Positions 25,115 to 34,592 of a DNA stretch of 64,000 nucleotides are shown one piece after another. Under the pieces are notes generated by a model. The model was given only the letters and a program-made list of their open reading frames with translations. It searched no databases and had not been told where the DNA came from. Position 1 is the stretch's first letter; every line of letters starts with the position of its first letter. This DNA is from RGIG3701 sp031553595. Its GTDB lineage: Bacteria; Planctomycetota; Planctomycetia; Pirellulales; Thermoguttaceae. The translations under genes and the position numbers were made by a program. The stretch spans positions 248,001 to 312,000 of the forward strand of contig JAVBLI010000005.1 of the NCBI GenBank assembly GCA_031553595.1, in the 5' to 3' direction.

Positions 25115-28100
25115 TCACTTTTTCTCCTCTTTTTTCATGTCGGGATACTTGATCCGCCCATGGTAGTTTGAAATCAGGCTTTTTACGATGCTGTCTTCCA
25201 CAGTTCGCAGCTCGCGGAGCGTCAGGCCGCTGTCGTCGAACTGGCCTTCTTCCAGGCGTTCCTGCACGATTTTGCTCACCAGTCCCTCGATGCGCTTCGA
25301 CGTGGGGTCGACGATCGTGCGGCAGGCGCTCTCGCAGCAGTCGGCCAGCATGACGATAACGGCCTCTTTCGTCTGCGGCTTCGGCCCCGGATAACTGAAC
25401 GTGCTCTCGTCCACCGGCGAATGATCCGGCAAATTCCCGGTTTTCTTCATGGCCTCGGTGTAAAAATATTTTACCAGCGTCGTGCCGTGATGCTGCTCGA
25501 TGATGTCGACGATCTGTTCGGGGAGTTTATATTGCCGCGCGATGTCGACACCGTTTTTGATGTGGGCGATGATGATCAGCGCGCTCATCGTGGGCTCCAG
25601 CTCGAGGTGATGATTTACACCCGTCAGCGACTGGTTTTCGGCGTAATAGTCGGGCTTATAAATTTTCCCGATATCATGATAATAGGAGGCGGCGCGAACC
25701 AGCAGGCCGTCGCAGTGAATGGCCTCCGCGGCCCGCTCGCCGATCGCCCCAACCGCCATGGAATGGCTGTATGTGCTGGGCGCGCGGTCGATCAACTCGC
25801 TTAACAGCGGATTCGACTGATCGCAGAGCTCCATCATCCGGGCATCCGACAAAATACCCAGCCACCGCTCCAAAAACGGCAGAATTCCCTGAATGAGGAA
25901 CCCGCCCAGCAGCAGTTGCAGGAAGTTCACGGTCGCGTAACTCGCCCCGGCCATGTAAAAATTATCCACCGGCTGCCCGGAAAGCATATCGTTGCTGTAA
26001 CTGAGCAAAAACGCCGTGCACCCGGCCCCGAAACCGATTTTGATGAACTGAAGACGTCCGCGAATCCGGTCCACGGGCAGCACCGCCACCAGCAGCACGC
26101 CGAAATACATCAGCAGCTCGGTCATGGAAACCGCCAGCCCGAATCCCACGAGAATCGCCAGCATCAGCCCGGCCACCAGCCCGATTTTCCGGTTATACTG
26201 GATGGTGATTAACTGGCTGTAAAGCACGATGGGCAGCAGCGTAAACCGCCAGGTGTCGGTGGAAAGCGCCAGGGCGGCGATGAGGGCCACGAGCGTCATG
26301 CCCATCAGCGAATATAGGCGGTGCCACACTGCGACAACCCGCGGCTCGCTGAGCGTAATGAAACACACCATGGGGGTGATCATGGCCAGCAGGACGAAAA
26401 GAGCGGACAGCGAGCGATAAAAACGCTGCGCCGAGGTGCGGTACTCCAGCCATGCGGTGTTCTCCGCACGCAGCAGCGCCAGGTCAGCCACAGTGAGATT
26501 CACACTGGTCACCGCCGGGCGATCTTCCTCCGTTCCGACGGCGATGATCCGCTGCGAACGCTCGTAATGGGTGTCGATGGGCAAAACACGCTCGCCCGCA
26601 TCCTGGATGGCGCGCTTCGTGGCCGGGATGTTCATTTTGAGATTCGCCTTCCAGTTCCGGCAAATAAAATTGAAAATCCCCTGCCCGACATCCTTCCCCA
26701 ACTCTTCCTGCAGAGCGTGCAGTAGGCGGGTGTTCGTTTCGATTACCAGATCCTGCATATCCACCTGTTTTCGCCATTTCGTGGTGAGGATGACGGCACT
26801 TTCCTGCGGGCGACCGTCGGTAGTGAGGAGTTCTCCTTCCGCGGGCAAGTATTTTTCCTGAACGGTACGCGGTGGCGCCGGAACCGGGGTTCCATTTTCG
26901 GGCGTGCTTTCGGCCACACGTGTTTCGGGGACGTATTCCACGATATCGATGTGCGTGGGAATACCGCGCACCAGCGGATCCCGGTCTTCATTCGCCGCCG
27001 CGGTGTGGAGCATGCCGCGATCCATGAACGGCGCCAGAATGGCGGCAAGTTTTACGCAGAACGCGTCCACCGGGTTTTCAGGGGGCGCGATTTCAGTCGG
27101 GACGTCTTTCGGGGGCACATGCTCCGCCGCCTCCACGAGAATTTCCTCGGCAGGTTTCCCGGATACCGCCTCTTCCGGAGTCTTCGCCGTTTTCTCCGCC
27201 GCCTGCGCGACGGGTTCCGGGATGGTCATTTCCGTCCGGACACTCTCCACGGAGGGGGCCGAGTCGGGTGCACCGGCATGTTCCGGCGTCTTATCCTGCG
27301 GCGATTTTTTGTCTTCCGCCGAAGTGTTTTCATCCACCGCCTTTTCCGGCGCATGATTTCCCTCCGTGGAAACCGTCTCGGCTTCCGGCACCGCCTCTTT
27401 TTTCGGCGTCGGGGAAAGAATCGCCTCCACCAGATTCACCGCCGCGGTGTCCGTTTCCGTTTTCTCCGCTGCCGTTTTATTTTCCTCCACGGGCGGTACC
27501 GCTTCATGCTCTGTCGGCACCGCGTTCTCCGCTGGAACATGCACCGCGGCCGGTATGTTCTCCGGCGCAGGTACGTGTGTTTTCTCCGCCGCCGCGTGCT
27601 CTCCGGGCTGCGTATTTTCCTCCGGCGCCGCACGCTCCTCGGCTTCATTTTTCGGAGCCGCGTTCTCTGCTTCCGTTTTTTCCTCCACGGAACTTACACT
27701 CGAAGAAGGCGTTCCCGCTACGTCCGGGCGCTCATGCACACCCCCCGTTTCGGTGACTGGCATGACGGTGCGGGGAGTTCCCGTGGCGTCCGCCTTCCCC
27801 GCATCTCTTCCGGGGGCGCCGGGGCTGTTTCCGGCACCGCTTCCCGCAGCGGCTGGCGTGGGCAGCAGAGAAGCCGGGGCGTGGGAAGGAAGTGCCGCCG
27901 CCGGCGTTTTTTCCTTCTCCTTTTCTTTTTCCTTTTCCGGTGGCGCATGGCGCGACCGACCGGGGCGCAAAACATTCCAAAATTTTCCGGAATCGGTTTT
28001 CGCATTCGCGGCCGCTGGCAGCGCTGACTCCAGCGGCGCAAATTGCTGCTGAATTTCCTGCGGCAACTTATCAAACTCATCGACGTTTGCGCTGACAACT

Positions 28101-28462
28101 TTATTCAGTTCGTTGCGCAGCAGGTCCATATTTTCCTGCATTACGCCCGGGTCTTTATCAAAAATGTATAAAACCTTACTCTTTTCCAGCTCCCGCACAC
28201 GCACGGTTTCTTCGTGGTTATACACCTTAAAGTTCACGCGCGCGACGATATCCCGGTCCACCAGCGAGCCGGTATGATAAGGAAACGGCGGATCCCACAC
28301 GCGGAGAATCACGGCCGTGACCATGAGAAACAGCACCAGCACGATCAGCCGCTGGATGACGTCCGCCCTCTGGAGACTGGCCACCGCACGCCCCCATCGC
28401 GTGGGCACGAACTCCATGGCTGCCAGATATTTCGCCCGGGTTTTTGAGGTTCCTGATGACAT
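25115..28462 (-). CDS. 7TM HD-domain phosphodiesterase (7TMR-HD/PgpH type) with large insert
   Basis: 1115 residues. Order: an N-terminal membrane helix (LIVLVLFLMVTAVILRVW, about 38-55), an outer 7TMR-HDED region, seven membrane segments at about 690-880, and a cytoplasmic HD domain with SYYHDIGKIYKPDYYAENQ near 930. The family degrades cyclic di-AMP. The outer region is split by about 320 residues (165-485) of Ala/Glu/Pro/Thr-rich low-complexity sequence, which makes the protein much longer than usual (700-800). It lies 18 bp after phoH, a conserved pairing. ybeY, often next, is replaced here by ridA. Confidence 0.9.
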   Translation of the reverse strand: MSSGTSKTRAKYLAAMEFVPTRWGRAVASLQRADVIQRLIVLVLFLMVTAVILRVWDPPFPYHTGSLVDRDIVARVNFKVYNHEETVRVRELEKSKVLYIFDKDPGVMQENMDLLRNELNKVVSANVDEFDKLPQEIQQQFAPLESALPAAANAKTDSGKFWNVLRPGRSRHAPPEKEKEKEKEKTPAAALPSHAPASLLPTPAAAGSGAGNSPGAPGRDAGKADATGTPRTVMPVTETGGVHERPDVAGTPSSSVSSVEEKTEAENAAPKNEAEERAAPEENTQPGEHAAAEKTHVPAPENIPAAVHVPAENAVPTEHEAVPPVEENKTAAEKTETDTAAVNLVEAILSPTPKKEAVPEAETVSTEGNHAPEKAVDENTSAEDKKSPQDKTPEHAGAPDSAPSVESVRTEMTIPEPVAQAAEKTAKTPEEAVSGKPAEEILVEAAEHVPPKDVPTEIAPPENPVDAFCVKLAAILAPFMDRGMLHTAAANEDRDPLVRGIPTHIDIVEYVPETRVAESTPENGTPVPAPPRTVQEKYLPAEGELLTTDGRPQESAVILTTKWRKQVDMQDLVIETNTRLLHALQEELGKDVGQGIFNFICRNWKANLKMNIPATKRAIQDAGERVLPIDTHYERSQRIIAVGTEEDRPAVTSVNLTVADLALLRAENTAWLEYRTSAQRFYRSLSALFVLLAMITPMVCFITLSEPRVVAVWHRLYSLMGMTLVALIAALALSTDTWRFTLLPIVLYSQLITIQYNRKIGLVAGLMLAILVGFGLAVSMTELLMYFGVLLVAVLPVDRIRGRLQFIKIGFGAGCTAFLLSYSNDMLSGQPVDNFYMAGASYATVNFLQLLLGGFLIQGILPFLERWLGILSDARMMELCDQSNPLLSELIDRAPSTYSHSMAVGAIGERAAEAIHCDGLLVRAASYYHDIGKIYKPDYYAENQSLTGVNHHLELEPTMSALIIIAHIKNGVDIARQYKLPEQIVDIIEQHHGTTLVKYFYTEAMKKTGNLPDHSPVDESTFSYPGPKPQTKEAVIVMLADCCESACRTIVDPTSKRIEGLVSKIVQERLEEGQFDDSGLTLRELRTVEDSIVKSLISNYHGRIKYPDMKKEEKK

Positions 28463-28480
28463 GTTTTCCAGCCTTTTCCG

Positions 28481-29416
28481 TTATTCTTCGTATGCGCGGA
28501 CGATTTTTTGCACCAGATCGTGCCGCACCACATCCGTATCCGTCATCCGCACGACCGCGATATTCTGAATGTTTTCCAGGCGGTGAATGGCGTCCACCAG
28601 CCCGCTGGTCGCGTTCCGGGGAAGGTCGATCTGCGTGATGTCCCCGGAAATGATCATCCGGGAATGATTCCCCAGCCGGGTGAGGAACATTTTCATCTGG
28701 GATGCCGTGGTGTTCTGGGCCTCATCCAAAATGATGAACGCGTCATTCAGCGTCCGCCCGCGCATGTACGCCAGCGGGATCATCTCGATGATTTCATCCT
28801 CCGTCATCCGGCGGACCATCTGCGGATCCATCATATCCCGCAGCGCGTCAAAAAGCGGGCGTAAATACGGATCGATTTTCGCTTTCAGATCGCCGGGCAA
28901 AAATCCCAGGCTCTCCCCCGCCTCCACAGCCGGCCGGACGAGCACGATTTTTTTGATCGTCCCGGCTTTCATCGCCGCCACCGCCGCCGCCACGGCCAGG
29001 TACGTTTTCCCCGTTCCCGCCGGGCCCACACAAAACACGATTTCATTCTTGCGGATGGTCTGGACGTACGCCGCTTGACCGGCCGTCTTCGCGCGAAAAC
29101 GCCGGCCGTTAAACGTCTCGAACGCCTCCGACTTCCCCACCGCCTGCCGTGGCGTGTCTTCCTGAATCTGCGAAATCATGCACTGCACATCTTCATCTGT
29201 CAGATCTCCACGTAACAACACCCGGTCTTGCATGATCCGGAAAAAATCCATGGCGTTCTGCACCGCGTCCGACTGTCCGTCAATGAAAATTACATGATCT
29301 CGCGCCCAGATCCGCACCCCCAGCATGTCACTCACCTGACGCTGATAGCGGTCATGAAATCCGAAAACGGATGTCAACGGAAGCGATTCTTGTAATTGAA
29401 ATTCTTGTGATGCCAT
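28481..29416 (-). CDS. phoH: PhoH family ATPase (PhoH/YbeZ)
   Basis: 311 residues. Walker A GPAGTGKTYLAVAAAV lies near residue 130 and Walker B FIILDEAQNTTASQMKMFLT near 225, with RMIISGDITQIDLP following. An N-terminal KH-like region precedes it. PhoH/YbeZ is linked to RNA metabolism and 16S maturation with YbeY. AGGAAAAA precedes the start. It is the first gene of the phoH - 7TM HD - ridA operon. Confidence 0.93.
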   Translation of the reverse strand: MASQEFQLQESLPLTSVFGFHDRYQRQVSDMLGVRIWARDHVIFIDGQSDAVQNAMDFFRIMQDRVLLRGDLTDEDVQCMISQIQEDTPRQAVGKSEAFETFNGRRFRAKTAGQAAYVQTIRKNEIVFCVGPAGTGKTYLAVAAAVAAMKAGTIKKIVLVRPAVEAGESLGFLPGDLKAKIDPYLRPLFDALRDMMDPQMVRRMTEDEIIEMIPLAYMRGRTLNDAFIILDEAQNTTASQMKMFLTRLGNHSRMIISGDITQIDLPRNATSGLVDAIHRLENIQNIAVVRMTDTDVVRHDLVQKIVRAYEE

Positions 29417-29514
29417 TTTTTCCTATCTTTTTGTATGTTTTTTACGCAAAATGGATAAGTTGCGTAAAATACACATCCAGTTTTAAATCATCATCATACT
29501 ATTATATTATACAC

Positions 29515-29865
29515 TCATTCCGAATTTTCGGAAGTATCCAGCCGTACCTGCCCGGACACCCGGACGCCGGAAAGCTCAATGATCCAAAAATTCGGCTCGC
29601 GCCCCAGCAGCGTGTACGTCCCAGCATCCCACCGGGTTACCGCACCCCGCCCGCCGGAAACTTCCCCCTCATAATCCAGGTAAAGCCGACGGTGATCAAA
29701 AATCCGTTTCGCGCGCTGAATCGCACACAAATCTTCCGGCTCGGCATCCACACGCCAGGTCGCCAGTCGCTGCGTCCCGGGCTGCTCCAGCAGCAGATCC
29801 CAGTGAAGGCCCGCAGGGTGTGCGTGCGCCAAAATCGTAAAACGGAGCGTGTTCACGTCTTTCAT
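29515..29865 (-). CDS. Stand-alone LigD-like 3'-phosphoesterase domain protein
   Basis: 116 residues from the ATG at 29865; the frame extends upstream but family similarity begins at LRFTILAHAHPAGLHWDLLL. The domain resembles the phosphoesterase module of LigD: H-x-HWDL near residue 17, TWRV, then DHRRLYLDYEGEVSGGRGAV and RWDAGTY. In LigD this module trims 3' ends during end joining. Stand-alone versions exist in planctomycetes. No Ku or ligase gene is nearby. No ribosome site is visible, so the start is uncertain. Confidence 0.7.
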   Translation of the reverse strand: MKDVNTLRFTILAHAHPAGLHWDLLLEQPGTQRLATWRVDAEPEDLCAIQRAKRIFDHRRLYLDYEGEVSGGRGAVTRWDAGTYTLLGREPNFWIIELSGVRVSGQVRLDTSENSE

Positions 29866-30077
29866 GAGAGGTGGTTTCGGGATAAAATGTGGTTTCGCAG
29901 ACGAAACGAAAAGGTAACCATCTTTACGCAGTATAACAAATTTCGGATTCTTGCAAAATCCCAGTTTTAGGGTAAAATAGTCGAATGGAGAGTGATATGA
30001 TGAAATTTGCCGCAAATATTAAAGTTTTTATTGATAAGATTCACTACAAAGAGCCAGAAACGCCACTGGGAAACATT

Positions 30078-30112
30078 CTCTCAGTGATCTCGGTGCGCTC
30101 TGTGGTGAAAAA
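30078..30112. repeat. Heptamer repeat fragment (CTCTGTG family)
   Basis: CTCAGTGATCTCGGTGCGCTCTGTGGTGAAAAAA, broken as TCAGTGA-TCTCGGT-GCGCTCT-GTGGTGA, resembles the right arm of the 57679-57762 hairpin. It lies in the 302-bp spacer between 29866 and 30167, which otherwise holds nothing I can identify. Confidence 0.55.
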
Positions 30113-30167
30113 ATGCATTGGAATTCAAATTTTTTTATGAAGTCTGCCTAAACACGGGGAATATTTT

Positions 30168-30833
30168 ATGTACGAAGTGGAACAGAAGTTTAAACTGACG
30201 GATTCAGACGATTTTCTTGCGAAGGTGGCGGAACTGGGGGCCGTCTGGACTGTCCGGGTGGAGGAAACGGATACATATTACCAGCATCCGGGGCGTGATT
30301 TTTCCCGGACAGATGAGGCCCTGCGTATTCGCCGCCAGGTGAAATATGGGATGGAAGCACAAAATTTGAGTGAAAATGCGGGGGATGCAAAATTTGCGTC
30401 GCCGAAATTCGCTTGTTTCATCACGTATAAAGGTGCCCGGCTGGCCACGGAAACGAAAACCCGGCCAGAAATCGAGCTTCCCTTGGCGTTTTCCGAGCCG
30501 AAAATGGAGGAAATCGGGTCGCTGGAGGAACTCACGGCCGCCACCCGTGCGTGGGGGGATTTGCTGACGGCGCTTGGCTTTCGCGAAGTGCGTCCGGTAA
30601 GGAAAACACGACAAAAGGCGTGGTTTTTGTGGGATGTTCACCGCGTGGAAATTTCTTATGATGAGGTGCCGCCGACCGGAAAATGGGCGGAAATAGAGGT
30701 GATGGCGGAGGATTTAACCCAACTTCCGGCGGCGGAGGCAGTCATTCGCACGCTGGCGGGGAAGCTGGGCCTGACGCAGGTGGAGAAACACAGTTATTTG
30801 GAACTGGTCATGCAGGCGGATATGGAAAAATGA
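30168..30833 (+). CDS. CYTH domain protein (class IV adenylate cyclase / triphosphatase type)
   Basis: 221 residues. The N-terminal EVEQKF is the ExExK signature of CYTH tunnel enzymes, and TRTDEALRIRR-like, CFITYKGARL, TRPEIELPLAF and KTRQKAWFLWDVHRVEISYD follow in order. Such enzymes hydrolyse triphosphates or, in the CyaB subgroup, make cAMP; TDTYYQHPGRDFSRTDEALRIR is close to the CyaB pattern. GGGGAATAT precedes the ATG. Family is firm, substrate is not. Confidence 0.85.
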   Translation: MYEVEQKFKLTDSDDFLAKVAELGAVWTVRVEETDTYYQHPGRDFSRTDEALRIRRQVKYGMEAQNLSENAGDAKFASPKFACFITYKGARLATETKTRPEIELPLAFSEPKMEEIGSLEELTAATRAWGDLLTALGFREVRPVRKTRQKAWFLWDVHRVEISYDEVPPTGKWAEIEVMAEDLTQLPAAEAVIRTLAGKLGLTQVEKHSYLELVMQADMEK

Positions 30834-30839
30834 ACCGTA

Positions 30840-31017
30840 TTAGAGCATTTTCTGAGTGATTTTGGACAAGAACAGCAGCCGGGACTGGAGCGGGGCGCAA
30901 TGACCGGATCGAAGTGGGGAAAAAATTGGCCATTCTATCCGGTCACTCCGTTACGCTGCGCTTCACTTCGTTCCCGGCTGCCGTTCTTGCGTCCAGATGA
31001 ATTTCGAAAATGCGTCA
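30840..31017. repeat. Family A palindrome, copy 6 (with termini between two stop codons)
   Basis: Core arms start at 30869 and end near 30987. Termini TTAGAGCATTTTCTGAG (30840) and, inverted, GACGCATTTTCGAAATTC (near 31016) match each other. The left end is 6 bp from the CYTH stop and the right end reaches the TGA stop of the convergent gene at 31015-31017. Confidence 0.88.
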
Positions 31018-31602
31018 ATCCCGGAATAATTCGTCGTCGTCCAGCAGTTCCGCCTCTTCTCCGGGCGGCATTGCCAGTTGCGAGAGCAGTTGCAGCAGGC
31101 TGTTAAGATGCACCAGACGCGGGCCGAAACGGTCGATAAACTCGTTTACCATGTAATCGCCATACTCCAGCGAGGTTCCGGAATCATCGATTTCCGAGAC
31201 CATTTTGTCATAATATTCTGACTGCACGCGGCCGAGCATTTCCAGGGCCGAGCGGCATGCCAGCGACAGCTGCGGGTGCGCCGCCCGCCACTGTTTCAGT
31301 TCCATCGCCCGCTGCTGTGCCCCCTGGGACTGCATGCTGATCATCTGGGCGTGCATGCTGCTCTGCCGCCGCTGGTGGTCCAGCAGTTCGCGCATACAGT
31401 TCATCATCTCGGCGTGCTGCCGCTGCTGCTGTGCCATCATCTGTTTTTGCTGCGAGATAATCTGCTGCTGAAGGATGATTTGGTCGTTCTGAAACTGCTT
31501 TACCGAGTCAGGCCCCACCGATTCCGGCGGCGAAACCATACTCGTAACATCAATCTGGCTGAAAATCGGCTGGCGTTGCGGGGTGTGGGAAGGTTCGGTC
31601 AT
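31015..31602 (-). CDS. Gln/Met-rich coiled-coil hypothetical protein
   Basis: 195 residues from the ATG at 31602, preceded by GGAGGAAATC. Residues 35-90 are a Gln/Met-rich helix (IISQQKQMMAQQQRQHAEMM), probably coiled coil. The C-terminal part has AHPQLSLACRSALEMLGRVQ and FIDRFGPRLVHLNSLLQLLS, which I recall as typical of a planctomycete-only hypothetical family. It is cytoplasmic by appearance, with no known function. Confidence 0.7.
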   Translation of the reverse strand: MTEPSHTPQRQPIFSQIDVTSMVSPPESVGPDSVKQFQNDQIILQQQIISQQKQMMAQQQRQHAEMMNCMRELLDHQRRQSSMHAQMISMQSQGAQQRAMELKQWRAAHPQLSLACRSALEMLGRVQSEYYDKMVSEIDDSGTSLEYGDYMVNEFIDRFGPRLVHLNSLLQLLSQLAMPPGEEAELLDDDELFRD

Positions 31603-31731
31603 GATTTCCTCCGGGGTTCTGACACGCAATAAATATCATCCCTTAATTATACACCCGATTTCCTGAAAAAGCGAGAAGAAAGGAAGAAAATCGATAATTT
31701 CTCAAAAATTTCCGTTTCGTCTGTTTTTTCC

Positions 31732-31759
31732 TTGAAAATTTAAAAAAACATGCCATAAT
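31732..31759 (+). promoter_or_regulatory. Possible promoter for the PEP-CTERM gene
   Basis: TTGAAA at 31732-31737 and CATAAT at 31754-31759 with a 16-bp spacer; a TATAAT five bases further on is an alternative -10. About 70 bp upstream of the start. Confidence 0.4.
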
Positions 31760-31827
31760 ATAATGGTAATGTCGGCGATTAAGGAATAATTGTGTGGTGT
31801 GAATCCTTTTTTGCGTGAGGAAGTACC

Positions 31828-33390
31828 ATGAGCGTCTGGAAATCTGCGTTTTTGTTTGTCGGACTGACGGTCGCGGCCGTCGTTCTCGGGGGAAATTTTC
31901 CCGCTTGCAGCCGAGCTGCCGACTTGATCGCCGAGTGGCGTTTTGATGACGCGACGAACTTCGGGAAAGACTCGTCCGGTAACGGCTGGCACATGGTTTT
32001 CGGTACCGCGAACGGCTCGCAGGTCACGCCCAACGTCGACCCGGCATACACCCGCGGCGAGTTGAAAACCACCACGCCCACCGGTCTGGGAACAGCCTTC
32101 TATGGACTCCGATCCGACGGTAAAGGAGAAGAAGCCGGTTTTTATGCCGATTTTACCAAGGGCGGCACGCAGACCGCGATGGACATGGCGTCTTATACGG
32201 TGAGTTTCTGGTTTAATCCCGCCGCCGGCGCGAATTCGCCAATCCAGTCCAACGGCGGATGGGGGAGTTTTAATGCCCATAATTACGCCGACCAACGCGA
32301 TTTTTATATCGGCTACAGCGTAGACGCCCGCTTCAGCATGCCGTTTCGCCTGGAGCTCGACCAGTGGCAATACATTTCCTACACTTATGATTACAACGGG
32401 GCCGGCGGTGCCAACGCGGCCGTCTATCTCAACGGCGAATTAAAACAAACGGCCAACTGGTCCGGTGTCGGCGCACCCGCGTGGAGCTGGTTCGGCATCA
32501 CCCAGAATGAGTGGCTCAACGGCGGAATCGACGACTTCACCCTTTGGTCCGGTGCCATGAATCAGAACACCGTGGCCCGCATGAACGCCATGGCGAAAAT
32601 CGGAAACGCTTCCGACATTCTCGCCGCGCCCGGCTCGCTGCAAGAGGCCGTTCTCAACGACAGCCCGATGGCGTACTGGCGGTTTAACGAGGGCGCCGGC
32701 GCGACGACGTTTTTCGACATGACCGACAACGGCAGAAATATGGTTTACGTCACGGACGGCCTGACGGTGAATGGCGCCGGCGGGAAAAATATCCGCGGGG
32801 AAAACGCCGTTTATCTCACCAACGAGAATCCGCAGGATCTCAATAAAGTCCAACTCCACGCCGCCGGCCTGGGCATTTCCGGCGACTACACCGTCGAATT
32901 CTGGCTCAACCCTGATTCCTTCGACTCCCAGCTCCGTGTGCGCGGCGACGTCGACAACTGGAAAACCTTCACGATGCACACGGCCGACATCGATGGCGAC
33001 ACGGCGAACCTTTACATCGGTTCCGACATCGACAATCGCATCGCGAAATCTACGGGCGTGCTTACCCTTGACGACTGGAACCACGTGGTCTTCACCCTCG
33101 ACGATGCGGGCCTGTATTCTCTCTTTATCAACGGCGAGCTGACCGATACCCATGGCGGCGGCAGTACCGACACGTTCAACGAGCTGTTCCTCCACGGGCT
33201 GTCCGGTTTTCTCAGCGACATGGCCGTTTATAATTATGCCCTGACGCTGGAGCAGGTCCAGAATCATTACCTGCTGGGGGGGGGAATGGGCGACGCAGCG
33301 GCGGCACCCGAGCCGGCCACGTGGGTAATGCTCGTCCTGGGCGCGACGGGCCTGTGTTTAATTAAGCGGCGGCGAGACGCCGAAAAGTAG
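31828..33390 (+). CDS. LamG-domain PEP-CTERM surface protein
   Basis: 520 residues. The signal peptide (FLFVGLTVAAVVLGGNFPA) is followed by two concanavalin A-like LamG domains. The first runs from LIAEWRFDDATNFGKDSSGN to about residue 250, and the second from MAYWRFNEGAGATTFFDMTD to about 480. The C terminus EPATWVMLVLGATGLCLIKR is a PEP-CTERM sorting signal: PEP motif, membrane helix, basic tail. Such proteins are exported and processed by an exosortase, then associated with the outer surface or matrix. The LamG domains suggest carbohydrate binding. Its stop is 5 bp from that of the convergent lipoprotein gene. Confidence 0.88.
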   Translation: MSVWKSAFLFVGLTVAAVVLGGNFPACSRAADLIAEWRFDDATNFGKDSSGNGWHMVFGTANGSQVTPNVDPAYTRGELKTTTPTGLGTAFYGLRSDGKGEEAGFYADFTKGGTQTAMDMASYTVSFWFNPAAGANSPIQSNGGWGSFNAHNYADQRDFYIGYSVDARFSMPFRLELDQWQYISYTYDYNGAGGANAAVYLNGELKQTANWSGVGAPAWSWFGITQNEWLNGGIDDFTLWSGAMNQNTVARMNAMAKIGNASDILAAPGSLQEAVLNDSPMAYWRFNEGAGATTFFDMTDNGRNMVYVTDGLTVNGAGGKNIRGENAVYLTNENPQDLNKVQLHAAGLGISGDYTVEFWLNPDSFDSQLRVRGDVDNWKTFTMHTADIDGDTANLYIGSDIDNRIAKSTGVLTLDDWNHVVFTLDDAGLYSLFINGELTDTHGGGSTDTFNELFLHGLSGFLSDMAVYNYALTLEQVQNHYLLGGGMGDAAAAPEPATWVMLVLGATGLCLIKRRRDAEK

Positions 33391-33395
33391 AATGA

Positions 33396-34526
33396 TCACC
33401 CCGCCGGCGGTTCGAATCGGCTGAAGTCCGGGTCGTATTTTAGCCGCGGGTCTGCCTGAACAGAAATCCGGTAAAGCTGTTTCGCATCTTCCGGCTGGCC
33501 AAGCCGCACCAGCGCCATGCAGCGGAACAGGTTTAGATACGGGTCGCGCCCGATGATCGTGTCGATGCGGTCCATACTCCGCAGCACTTCTGTATACAGC
33601 CCTTTACTGAAAAGATAATCCAGCGAGAGGAAATCGACGCACGGGTCATTTTTCATATTCTGGCGCAGGTCGGCCATGACGTACAGGTACACATTCGGGT
33701 CGGCGTGCCGCATGGCCGCGTTCAGACGCAGGATTTGCAGCGTCTTGTTCATCCGCAGCTCTTCAGGCAGGATGTCGAAGAGGTCGAGCGTCTGCTGAAA
33801 ATTGCTTTTTTCATACGCCTCGAAGATGGCCTGGATGATCTGCATGTTTTCGCGGAACTGGATCTGCACGACTTCCGTCATACGCACCGCCGGGATGTTA
33901 CTGCCGTAATTCCGCATGCCGCCGACGTAAAGCTCCGGGGCCAGAGTCTGGCGGATGCTGTCCGTATACGTTTCGCTGAAATGAAACATGAAAATTTCTC
34001 GCACCGCCAACAGATTCCCCGGGCCGTGATGGAGGTACAGATGATGGTAATCCACGCCGCCGTCCGGGTCGATGTACCGGAACATGAGCACGCGCTCCCC
34101 GGAACGGGCGTCGGCCACTTCTTTCAGTCGCAGGAAATGGTATGATCCGCCGCGTTTCACTTTTTCGGAAATGTGCCGCGCGACACCGCCGGACTGCGTC
34201 AACGAGCCCAGCAGGTCTTTTCGCCGGTACGTTCCTTCCTTGCGGTTCTCCGGCAAGTCCCGCAAAACCGCGTCCGAGATTGCGCCCCAGTCCATCACCC
34301 GGGCGAACATGCCTTCATCCTCGCGCAGCGATTTTTCGAGTGTCACCCCGAACGAAATGGCTTCCTCCTCCGTTACCGGTGGGCGATTTTCCGCTTTTTC
34401 AGTAGCCCCGTCCGTCGGCGGCGCATTCACACGTGAGAAGTCCAGCCGCTCGCCGCACCCCGTCACCGCCAGCAGCGGAGCCAAGCACATCAGCGCAAAA
34501 AAAATAGGCACATAAGTATTTTTCAT
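33396..34526 (-). CDS. Lipoprotein with TPR-like C-terminal region
   Basis: 376 residues from the ATG at 34526, which places a signal peptide (VPIFFALMCLAPLLAVTGC) at the N terminus with a lipobox cysteine near residue 24. The central part is unknown. The C-terminal 130 residues look like tetratricopeptide helices (LNLFRCMALVRLGQPEDAKQ). It is probably anchored to the periplasmic face of a membrane. Function is unknown. Confidence 0.72.
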   Translation of the reverse strand: MKNTYVPIFFALMCLAPLLAVTGCGERLDFSRVNAPPTDGATEKAENRPPVTEEEAISFGVTLEKSLREDEGMFARVMDWGAISDAVLRDLPENRKEGTYRRKDLLGSLTQSGGVARHISEKVKRGGSYHFLRLKEVADARSGERVLMFRYIDPDGGVDYHHLYLHHGPGNLLAVREIFMFHFSETYTDSIRQTLAPELYVGGMRNYGSNIPAVRMTEVVQIQFRENMQIIQAIFEAYEKSNFQQTLDLFDILPEELRMNKTLQILRLNAAMRHADPNVYLYVMADLRQNMKNDPCVDFLSLDYLFSKGLYTEVLRSMDRIDTIIGRDPYLNLFRCMALVRLGQPEDAKQLYRISVQADPRLKYDPDFSRFEPPAG

Positions 34527-34563
34527 GTGCCTAAAATACAGAATTCCACCGTTACGGTCAACC

Positions 34564-34592
34564 CCAATTATCAATTTTCAATTGTCAATTCC
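34564..34592. repeat. Heptamer repeat (ATTATCA family), single arm at the pheA stop
   Basis: ATTATCA-ATTTTCA-ATTGTCA-ATTCCCC. On the minus strand it begins at the pheA stop codon (TGA at 34587-34585). It is the same heptamer type as the hairpin at 52676-52782. Confidence 0.7.

Noticed and set aside
27366..28052. Long plus-strand ORFs (for example 26951-28027) opposite the 7TM HD gene
   Set aside because: They are antisense to the low-complexity Ala/Pro/Glu insert, are dominated by Arg/Phe or Ser/Ala runs, and have no start signals or family similarity.
29997..30140. Small plus-strand ORF of 47 codons with a GGAG upstream
   Set aside because: More than a third of it is a degenerate heptamer repeat (30078-30112), so the reading frame is probably accidental.
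33405..33425. GGTTCGAATC resembling a tRNA T-loop
   Set aside because: It lies inside the C-terminal coding part of a lipoprotein gene and no cloverleaf can be built around it.
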